The notes under the pieces: model-generated
Told to the model about the DNA's origin: nothing
Databases searched by the model: none
The model's input: only the letters and a program-made list of their open reading frames with translations
Assembly: GCA_002402965.1 (NCBI GenBank)
Contig: DHGW01000013.1
Location: forward strand, 1 to 5,092
DNA: 5,092 nt
Source of the DNA: Bacteroidales bacterium UBA4788
Lineage (GTDB): Bacteria; Bacteroidota; Bacteroidia; Bacteroidales; VadinHA17
Reading direction: 5' to 3'
Part shown: positions 1 through 5,092 of the stretch, one piece after another
Numbering within the stretch: position 1 is the first letter of the stretch
How the letters are laid out: every line of letters starts with the position of its first letter
Made by a program: the position numbers and the translations under genes

Positions 1-782
1 ATCTTCGGGGCGAAGCTGACCTCCACACCGTACTTGTAGCCAAGCATCCTTAGAATCCACTTCGCGATAAGCAGCTGTTCCACAGCCTCATCCAGGGGCA
101 CATGCAGGAACTCTATCTCGTGCTGCTCATAGTCGTCCCCGTCCTTCGAGAAACTTCCCACCTCCGAGTGACCGTACTTGATATGGCAGCCTGCCCTTGC
201 ACAGAGCTCCAGGGCCTCAACACGCAGATCCTCGAATTTGGCAAAGGGCTTCGACTGGTGATATCCCTTCTGGTCGAAGAGGGGATAAAGCGCTTCGCTG
301 GCAGACCTGACATAATACTCGAGCTCACCGAGGGCCCTGATTGTATACCCCGTGGAGGCAGTGAACCTCGTTATCGCTTTGCGAAGTATATATTCCGGTG
401 AACTCTCGAGAGGCCTGCCCTCGGAGTTGTAAAATGAACAGAGCAGCTCAAGGGTGGGTGTCTGGGTGAACGGATTCACAAAGGCGGTACGGTAGCGAGG
501 CATCACGTAGAGATCACTCGAACCCGCCTCAATGAACGAAAAGAGGCTTGAACCGTCAACACGCTCACCCGATGTGAGTATTGAAACAAGATGATCACGA
601 CTGTAGGGAACGAAGTTCAGCGACTTGAGCTTGCCGTCGCCGGCCGCATACCTGAAATTGAGCATTTTGATACCCTTCGCCTCTATGAAACGGACTATGT
701 CATCAGATGTGAACTGGTCAGCGGGCTTTCTAAGAAACTGCACAAGCTCATTGCGGCTCATAAGTATGTCATTGCTCATCAT
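1..782 (-). CDS. glnA: Glutamine synthetase, N-terminal part (runs off left edge)
   Basis: Glutamine synthetase makes glutamine from glutamate, ammonia and ATP in the cytoplasm and is the main entry point for ammonia. Reading the minus strand from 782 gives 260 uninterrupted codons to the window edge; the rest of the catalytic domain lies outside. Residues about 35-130 form the beta-grasp domain, with the hallmark RVDGSSLFSFIEAGSSDLYV near 74-93. The catalytic domain then begins. GELEYY gives metal-ligand glutamates E153 and E155, YGHSEVG gives E207, EQHEIEF gives E222 or E224, and SFAPK near 256 begins the next conserved block. The whole stretch resembles Bacteroides-type GlnA as I recall it. 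The start is uncertain: ATG codons at 782, 779 and 761 are in frame. Met8 (761), beginning MSRNELVQFL, may match homologue starts better. It is divergent from the lipoprotein gene. No frameshift is seen. Confidence 0.93.
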   Translation of the reverse strand, partial: MMSNDILMSRNELVQFLRKPADQFTSDDIVRFIEAKGIKMLNFRYAAGDGKLKSLNFVPYSRDHLVSILTSGERVDGSSLFSFIEAGSSDLYVMPRYRTAFVNPFTQTPTLELLCSFYNSEGRPLESSPEYILRKAITRFTASTGYTIRALGELEYYVRSASEALYPLFDQKGYHQSKPFAKFEDLRVEALELCARAGCHIKYGHSEVGSFSKDGDDYEQHEIEFLHVPLDEAVEQLLIAKWILRMLGYKYGVEVSFAPK

Positions 783-803
783 TGGCTTCTTTATGGTGAT
801 TGG

Positions 804-811
804 CAAATGTA
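804..811 (-). promoter_or_regulatory. Candidate Bacteroidota -7 element for glnA
   Basis: On the minus strand this reads TACATTTG, a perfect match to the Bacteroidota -7 consensus TAnnTTTG, 21 bases before the glnA start at 782. Transcription would begin near 797-800, giving a leader of about 15-18 bases. A TTTG at 829-826 is only 14 bases upstream, shorter than the usual 19-21 to a -33 box. At the usual distance there is only T-rich sequence (831-834 reads TGTT). An A/T-rich stretch (811-820) overlaps and lies upstream of the element. The -33 half is therefore weak, and the call rests on the -7 match and its position. Confidence 0.5.
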
Positions 812-898
812 AAATTTTTTAGAAGCAAAAAACACGAGTAAAATCAGTATTGAACAGCGGGGTTGTACTGCTCCTGCCATTGGTATATCTATTTTTAC

Positions 899-906
899 TA
901 TTTTTG
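899..906 (+). promoter_or_regulatory. Candidate Bacteroidota -7 element for the lipoprotein gene
   Basis: TATTTTTG matches the Bacteroidota -7 consensus TAnnTTTG exactly and ends 21 bases before the ATG at 928. A TTG at 880-882 could serve as part of a -33 box, but its 16-base spacing is shorter than usual. The implied leader is about 15-18 bases. The local sequence is T-rich, so a chance match is more likely than in average DNA. Confidence 0.4.
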
Positions 907-927
907 GACCTCAGGTTTTGCCACCGG

Positions 928-2226
928 ATGAGGAAAGCGGTCTTTATATCTGCACTGTTAATTCTTTCAGCATGCCATCACGATGAAAAGATTGAATGGT
1001 TCAATGCTGCAAAGGCGAAGGAATATTTCAGCGCCGTAGAAGAGGTATGCAACAAGGATAACGGTCAGCTGTGGGGAGAGAATCTCTTCGGGCCAATAAT
1101 GTATGTCGATGGCCTCAACCGGACTCTGTACGCCAATCAGCAGGACAAGGAAGGCCTCCTGAAGCTTAAGGACGGAGTCTACAGCGGCATCCTTCCCAGG
1201 GAAAGGATCATCACAACCAATGTAATCGAGTTCGGAGGACTCAGGTATGCCATGGTGCCCCTGTCTGAGACCGAAGACCGGTACCGTTTAATCACACGCA
1301 CCGTACACAGCCTGTTCCACTGCTTTCAGGACAGGCATGGGCTCAAGCCCTCGACTTTCAGTACGAGGCACCTCAACGAGAAAAATGCGCGCCTCTATCT
1401 GAAGCTGGAATGGAAAGCGCTCACCAACGCCATCGGCTCTGCCGGTGAGGCCCGCAACCATGCCATCCGTGATGCGCTTGTCTTCCGCGGTGCCAGGCGG
1501 GAGCTCTTCCCCGAAGCCATAGCCGATGAGAATAAGTTTGAGAATTACGAGGGACTGACCACCTTTACCTATATCAACCTGTGCACCACAGGACCCGAAG
1601 AACTAAGGACAAGGATACTGGAGTACCTCAACAGGTTATATCAGAACAGCTCCTATGCCTGGGGCTATGGCTTCGTGCACGGGGCTCTGTATGCCACTCT
1701 CCTCAGTGATAAGGATTTCGACTTCAAGCAGATCCAAACCTCTGATTTTGATCTGGGCAGGGCAACGCTCGAAGCCTACGGTGTGGCGCTTCCCGCGGTG
1801 TGCCGCGATGTGGCAGGCTCGCTGGCGTTCAACTATGACATACAGGCCATCAGGGCCGAGGAGAGCGAGCGTGAAGCGATGATCAACGAGAACACACGAC
1901 GGATAGTCTCAACTTTCAATGAAAAACCGGTGGTGACAATCAATATGGAAAGCCCCAACTTCAGCTTCGAGCCTGAGGATATTGATTACCTTGACTCACT
2001 GGGCACACTGTACGAGAAGCTCCGGGTTGCGGACAACTGGGGCAAGCTGGCCGTTGACAACGGCGGTGCGCTGCTGACCAACGACCTGCGGATTCTGAGA
2101 GTGAGTGCAAAAGATATCCTTGTTGAAAGAAACCATATCTCAGGCGCCGGGTGGCACATGGTACTGAACGACGGATGGCGTGCTGTGCCGTCTGAAAACG
2201 GCAGCTACATCATAAGAAAGGACTGA
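928..2226 (+). CDS. Predicted lipoprotein, peptidase-like with altered HExxH motif
   Basis: This encodes 432 residues. I chose the ATG at 928 because it begins a clean lipoprotein signal: MRK, a hydrophobic core (residues 4-14) and lipobox LSAC with Cys16. Export and lipid anchoring in the cell envelope follow. Acidic residues D19 and E20 just after the cysteine faintly resemble surface-export signals of Bacteroidota lipoproteins. The middle looks like a gluzincin-type metallopeptidase-like family: HSLFH at 127-131, a conserved-looking LEWKAL around E161, an ARRELFP block near 189-195, and NYEGLTTF with E208 where a third zinc ligand would sit. The catalytic glutamate of HExxH is Ser128, so peptidase activity is doubtful. 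The C-terminus (about 370-432) is a tryptophan- and glycine-rich module ending GWRAVP...SYIIRKD. Family resemblance comes from memory and motif reading; substrate and role are unknown. It converges on valS. Confidence 0.85.
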   Translation: MRKAVFISALLILSACHHDEKIEWFNAAKAKEYFSAVEEVCNKDNGQLWGENLFGPIMYVDGLNRTLYANQQDKEGLLKLKDGVYSGILPRERIITTNVIEFGGLRYAMVPLSETEDRYRLITRTVHSLFHCFQDRHGLKPSTFSTRHLNEKNARLYLKLEWKALTNAIGSAGEARNHAIRDALVFRGARRELFPEAIADENKFENYEGLTTFTYINLCTTGPEELRTRILEYLNRLYQNSSYAWGYGFVHGALYATLLSDKDFDFKQIQTSDFDLGRATLEAYGVALPAVCRDVAGSLAFNYDIQAIRAEESEREAMINENTRRIVSTFNEKPVVTINMESPNFSFEPEDIDYLDSLGTLYEKLRVADNWGKLAVDNGGALLTNDLRILRVSAKDILVERNHISGAGWHMVLNDGWRAVPSENGSYIIRKD

Positions 2227-2230
2227 TCTG

Positions 2231-2258
2231 CGCACTTCAAACTTCGCACTTCAATGTG
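2231..2258. repeat. 7-bp repeat cluster between convergent stop codons
   Basis: Four consecutive 7-base units fill almost all of the 32-bp gap between the lipoprotein and valS stop codons: CGCACTT, CAAACTT, CGCACTT and CAATGTG. On the minus strand the core unit is AAGTGCG, one base from the ATGTGCG units in the valS leader. The longest exact repeat is CGCACTTCAA at 2231-2240 and 2245-2254. No hairpin followed by a T-run is present, so no intrinsic terminator is visible for either converging gene. Confidence 0.7.
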
Positions 2259-4889
2259 TTATCTGCCCTGCAGGTGGGCAAGGCTCTCCCTGATGGTGGC
2301 TATACGCACCCTTGAGTCGGCCTCCTTCTTGCGCTCCATCGTAATGACCTTTTCCGGGGCATTGGCCACGAACTTCTCATTCGACAGCTTCTTCTGAACC
2401 GAAGCAAGGAACCCTTCCTGGTAAACAAGCTCCTCTTTCAGCTTCCTGATCTCCTCCTCATGGTCAACCCCGTCGCTCAGCGGGATGAAGAACTCATGGG
2501 TGTGTATCCTGAATGAGGCGGCGCCCTCAACCTTTCCTTCCACAACGCGTATCTCCGAGAGGTTGCACATGCGGATGATGACCTGGTCAAACTCAGTCCC
2601 GGTGGCTCCCTGCGAGGCACACAGCACCAGCGGATCACGGACGGGGATATTCCTTTCCTTGCGTATGGCGCGGACGGCGGTGACTATCTCGCGGACCGTG
2701 TCAAACCTCTGCAGCATGCCTGCCTCAAATGGTGCAGGCAGAGGCATCTGTTCAACCATGATGCTGCTTCCCTCCGGCCTGTCAGCCAGTCGCTGCCATA
2801 TCTCCTCGGTGATGAAGGGCATGAAGGGATGGAGTATCTTCACCAGGTCCCCGAAGATGGCCAGGGTCTCCGTGTGTGTCCTGCTATCCATTGGCTGACC
2901 GAATGCGGGCTTGATGATCTCCAGGTACCACCCGGAAAAATCGTCCCAGAAGAGTTTATATGCCTGCATCAGAGCATCGGAGATGCGGTAGCGCACGAAG
3001 CTGTCCTCAATATCTGCCAGCGTCTTGTCGATTGTGTTGCGCATCCATGCTGCGGCGGCTGCCGATGCCGGCGGCTGCTCAATGGACTCATCAATATTCA
3101 TCGTCATCACCAGCCGGAAAGCGTTCCATATCTTGTTAGCGAAGTTGCGACCCTGCTCCGGCAGACTGTCGTCATACAGCAGGTCATTCCCTGCCGGCGA
3201 GCAGAGAAGCATGCCAATCCTCACACCGTCAGCACCGTACTTCTCTATGAGTCCGATGGGATCGGGAGAGTTGCCGAGCGACTTCGACATCTTGCGTTTC
3301 TGCTTGTCTCGCACCATACCGGTGAGGTAGACATCGCCGAATGGCTCGCGCCCGCGGTACTCATAACCCGCCATAATCATCCTGGCAACCCAGAAGAAGA
3401 GTATGTCCGGGGCGGTCACCAGGACATTCGAAGGATAATAGTATTTAATGTCTTCGTTATCAGGGTTATTTATGCCATCAAAGCATGTAATGGGCCAGAG
3501 CCACGAGGAGAACCAGGTGTCAAGCACATCCTCATCCTGAAGCAGGTCGTTCACGGTCAGGCCGGCGTTGCCGGAAGCCTTTCGTGCCCGCGTCAGAGCC
3601 TCCTCTTCGTTCTCCGCCACAACGAATTCGTTGTTGCTGTAATACCATGCGGGGATGCGCTGCCCCCACCAGAGCTGCCTGCTGATGCACCAGTCGTGCA
3701 CATTCTCCATCCAGTGCCTGTAGACATTCCTGAACTTATCAGGGAAGAGTCTGATGGTGTCATCCATCACCGCATCGAGGGCGGGTTTGGAGATATCTTT
3801 CATCTTCATGAACCACTGCAGGGAGAGTTTCGGTTCGATGACCGCATGGGTACGCTCCGACCTGCCGATCTTGTTGATGTAATCCTCTGTCTTAACCAGT
3901 GCGCCGGTGCGTCGAAGCTCCTCCTCTGCCAGGCCCCTGGCCTCGAAACGGTCCTTGCCTGTAAACAGGCCGGCCGCCTCAGCGATGGTGCCGTTGTCAT
4001 TGAAGATGTCTATGCTCTGCAGATTGTATTTCAGGCCGATCTCATAGTCATTGATGTCATGCGCCGGGGTGATCTTGAGGCATCCGGTGCCGAATTCCAT
4101 GTCAACATACTCGTCAAAGATGAATGGTACCTCTCGGTTGACCATCGGCACGATGACACGCCTGCCCTTCAGGCGTGCGTAACGCTCATCAGCCGGGTTG
4201 GCGCATACGGCCGTGTCGCCGAGGATGGTCTCGGGCCTGGTGGTTGCCACAGTGATGTAATCATCCTCGTCTACAATTTTGTAGCGGACGTAGTAGAGTT
4301 TCGACTTCTCCTCGGTATATATGACCTCCTCATCGGAGACTGCCGTGAGCGCCTGCGGATCCCAGTTGACCATGCGTACGCCGCGGTATATCAGTCCTTT
4401 GTTGTAGAGGTCGACAAAAACCTTTATCACAGATCTGTAGCGCTGATCATCCATGGTGAAGAGGGTGCGGTCCCAGTCACACGATGCGCCGAGCCTCTTG
4501 AGCTGCTCGAGGATGATGCCGCCATGCTTGTGGGTCCACTCCCATGCATGCTCAATGAACTCTTCCCTCGATATCGACTTCTTGTCAATCCCCTCGCTCT
4601 TCAGCTTGGCCACTACCTTGGCCTCGGTGGCGATGCTGGCATGGTCTGTGCCGGGCACCCAGCAGGCATTTAATCCCATCATGCGGGCGCGCCTGATAAG
4701 CACATCCTGCGTGGTGTTGTTGAGCATGTGGCCCATGTGCAGAACACCGGTAACGTTAGGCGGAGGGATGATAATTGTGTAAGGTTCACGTCCGTCAGGC
4801 TTGCTGCGGAAGAATCCCTTCTCCATCCAGTAACTGTACCACCTGTTCTCCGCTGCGGCGGGCTCATATTTTGAAGGAATCTCTGTCAT
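2259..4889 (-). CDS. valS: Valyl-tRNA synthetase (ValRS, class I aaRS)
   Basis: This enzyme charges tRNA-Val with valine using ATP and edits mischarged threonine, in the cytoplasm. The 876-residue protein is complete and of normal length. The class I HIGH motif appears as HMGH at 51-54, inside the ValRS-type context PPPNVTGVL. The CP1 editing domain contains TTRPETILGDTAV (216-228) and ITPAHDINDYEIG (273-285), the region of the editing aspartates. WCISRQLWWGQRIP lies at 400-413, DVLDTWFSS at 455-462, and KMSKS at 533-537 within RKMSKSLGN. The anticodon-binding domain follows (about 615-770). The charged C-terminal arm (about 808-876) carries the typical ValRS block KFVANAPEKVI and should form the tRNA-binding coiled coil. 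The ATG at 4889 begins MTEIPSKYEP, the usual ValRS opening. Its leader carries a 7-bp tandem array, and it converges on the lipoprotein gene. Confidence 0.98.
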   Translation of the reverse strand: MTEIPSKYEPAAAENRWYSYWMEKGFFRSKPDGREPYTIIIPPPNVTGVLHMGHMLNNTTQDVLIRRARMMGLNACWVPGTDHASIATEAKVVAKLKSEGIDKKSISREEFIEHAWEWTHKHGGIILEQLKRLGASCDWDRTLFTMDDQRYRSVIKVFVDLYNKGLIYRGVRMVNWDPQALTAVSDEEVIYTEEKSKLYYVRYKIVDEDDYITVATTRPETILGDTAVCANPADERYARLKGRRVIVPMVNREVPFIFDEYVDMEFGTGCLKITPAHDINDYEIGLKYNLQSIDIFNDNGTIAEAAGLFTGKDRFEARGLAEEELRRTGALVKTEDYINKIGRSERTHAVIEPKLSLQWFMKMKDISKPALDAVMDDTIRLFPDKFRNVYRHWMENVHDWCISRQLWWGQRIPAWYYSNNEFVVAENEEEALTRARKASGNAGLTVNDLLQDEDVLDTWFSSWLWPITCFDGINNPDNEDIKYYYPSNVLVTAPDILFFWVARMIMAGYEYRGREPFGDVYLTGMVRDKQKRKMSKSLGNSPDPIGLIEKYGADGVRIGMLLCSPAGNDLLYDDSLPEQGRNFANKIWNAFRLVMTMNIDESIEQPPASAAAAAWMRNTIDKTLADIEDSFVRYRISDALMQAYKLFWDDFSGWYLEIIKPAFGQPMDSRTHTETLAIFGDLVKILHPFMPFITEEIWQRLADRPEGSSIMVEQMPLPAPFEAGMLQRFDTVREIVTAVRAIRKERNIPVRDPLVLCASQGATGTEFDQVIIRMCNLSEIRVVEGKVEGAASFRIHTHEFFIPLSDGVDHEEEIRKLKEELVYQEGFLASVQKKLSNEKFVANAPEKVITMERKKEADSRVRIATIRESLAHLQGR

Positions 4890-4892
4890 GGG

Positions 4893-4962
4893 ATTTGCGA
4901 TTGTCGATTGGCAATGTGCGATGTGCGGTTTGCGGTTTGCGATTTGCGGTTTGCTATTTGCG
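4893..4962 (+). repeat. Ten-unit 7-bp tandem array (RTTTGCG) in the valS leader
   Basis: Ten 7-base units run in perfect phase with no insertions or deletions: ATTTGCG, ATTGTCG, ATTGGCA, ATGTGCG, ATGTGCG, GTTTGCG, GTTTGCG, ATTTGCG, GTTTGCT, ATTTGCG. A T-rich remnant, GTTTTTTT, follows from 4963. Units differ only by substitutions from a consensus of RTTTGCG. The array ends three bases upstream of the valS start codon, so in the valS transcript it would appear as CGCAAAY repeats, A/C-rich and probably unstructured, right where ribosomes load. It is non-coding; the plus-strand frame through it is an artefact of the repeat. Confidence 0.92.
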
Positions 4963-4980
4963 GTTTTTTTGGTTTTTGGC

Positions 4981-5007
4981 TGCCCGTCCGGCTCTCCGGG
5001 TTGGGCA
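4981..5007. repeat. GC-rich inverted repeat in the valS leader
   Basis: TGCCC and CCGG on the left pair with CCGG and GGGCA on the right. This gives two helices separated by a small asymmetric internal loop (GT versus GTT), closed by a four-base loop CTCT at 4992-4995. The T-rich tract (4963-4977) lies on the wrong side for a plus-strand terminator, and in the minus-strand direction the stem is followed by A-rich sequence. It is therefore not a classic intrinsic terminator in either direction. If transcription starts at the candidate promoter near 5026, the stem would sit near the 5' end of the valS mRNA. Confidence 0.5.
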
Positions 5008-5025
5008 ACTCACTTCTTAAGCGCA

Positions 5026-5033
5026 CAAAATTA
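5026..5033 (-). promoter_or_regulatory. Candidate Bacteroidota -7 element for valS
   Basis: The minus strand reads TAATTTTG, a perfect match to TAnnTTTG. A run of T at 5058-5054, about 20 bases upstream, occupies the -33 position but lacks the final G of the TTTG consensus. Transcription would start near 5020, giving a valS leader of about 130 bases. That leader would contain the GC-rich inverted repeat and the whole heptamer array. It is the only clear -7 match I found between the window edge and valS. Confidence 0.45.
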
Positions 5034-5092
5034 ACATTTTGTTGTCATTATGTAAAAAGTGGGCGGGCTTATGCCGAAAATCACTGTCCATC

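Larger units (their letters stand above)
783..927. promoter_or_regulatory. Divergent intergenic region between glnA and the lipoprotein gene
   Basis: These 145 bases separate two divergent start codons and hold no convincing gene. They are clearly more A/T-rich than the flanking coding DNA and contain one perfect TAnnTTTG match on each strand, facing outward, about 88-95 bases apart. A TTG at 850 would extend the lipoprotein frame by 26 hydrophobic residues. I read that as chance, because the ATG at 928 begins a textbook lipoprotein signal. No hairpin or clear operator repeat was found. Confidence 0.6.
4890..5092. other. Region upstream of valS, no supported gene
   Basis: These 203 bases hold the heptamer array, T-rich tract, inverted repeat and candidate promoter, but no gene I can support. 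An ATG at 5071 on the plus strand opens a frame beginning MPKITVH that runs off the edge. A 24-residue minus-strand frame spans 5091-5017. Either could belong to a neighbour, but neither has enough sequence or a promoter match to call. Confidence 0.6.

Noticed and set aside
102..401. 99-codon plus-strand frame and 71-codon minus-strand frame within glnA
   Set aside because: Both overlap the glutamine synthetase frame, whose conserved motifs run without a break through this stretch.
850..927. TTG start at 850 adding 26 residues to the lipoprotein
   Set aside because: The extension is a T-rich upstream region overlapping the candidate promoter. The ATG at 928 starts a complete lipoprotein signal with lipobox LSAC, which the longer form would bury.
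2829..4673. A 614-codon open frame on the plus strand, antisense to valS
   Set aside because: It lies wholly inside the clear valS gene. Its translation has no recognisable motif or domain order, and long antisense frames are common opposite GC-biased codon usage.
4893..4962. CRISPR array
   Set aside because: Units are 7 bp and directly tandem, with no spacers and no cas genes nearby.
4981..5007. Intrinsic terminator for a gene entering from either side
   Set aside because: The stem is not followed by a T-run in either direction; the T-rich tract lies 5' of the stem on the plus strand.
4775..5020. Plus-strand frame of 81 codons through the heptamer array
   Set aside because: It is antisense to the valS start and its repetitive Cys/Leu/Arg/Phe content is simply the 7-bp repeat read in threes.
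5017..5091. 24-codon minus-strand frame ending before the valS leader
   Set aside because: It is short, has no recognisable sequence and overlaps the candidate valS promoter.
5071..5092. Possible start of a plus-strand gene beginning MPKITVH
   Set aside because: Only seven codons are visible, with no TAnnTTTG match at a suitable distance, so it cannot be supported from this window.

Overview
The window looks like a chromosomal fragment from a member of the Bacteroidota, probably a moderately high-GC Bacteroidales-like lineage. Three things point there. The partial glutamine synthetase resembles the GlnA form I remember from Bacteroides-type genomes. No gene start has a convincing Shine-Dalgarno sequence. 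Each of the three genes has a perfect match to the Bacteroidota -7 promoter element TAnnTTTG at a plausible distance upstream. The taxonomic call rests on these features and recall, not on a search.

Layout from left to right: (1) 1-782, minus strand: the first 260 codons of a glutamine synthetase that runs off the left edge. (2) 783-927: a short divergent promoter region. (3) 928-2226, plus strand: a 432-residue predicted lipoprotein. It looks like a member of a gluzincin-type metallopeptidase-like family whose HExxH glutamate is replaced by serine. (4) 2227-2258: a 32-bp gap between convergent stop codons, made largely of 7-bp repeat units. (5) 2259-4889, minus strand: a complete valyl-tRNA synthetase (valS). 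(6) 4890-5092: the valS leader and promoter region. It holds a 70-bp, ten-unit 7-bp tandem array next to the start codon, a GC-rich inverted repeat and a candidate promoter.

The genes do not form an operon. glnA and the lipoprotein gene are divergent, and the lipoprotein gene and valS are convergent. Two are housekeeping genes (nitrogen assimilation and tRNA charging); the lipoprotein is of unknown function. I see no phage, transposon, CRISPR or defence genes. The items most worth a second look are the in-phase heptamer array in the valS leader, a related heptamer cluster at the other end of valS in the opposite orientation, and the peptidase-like lipoprotein that appears to have lost its catalytic glutamate.
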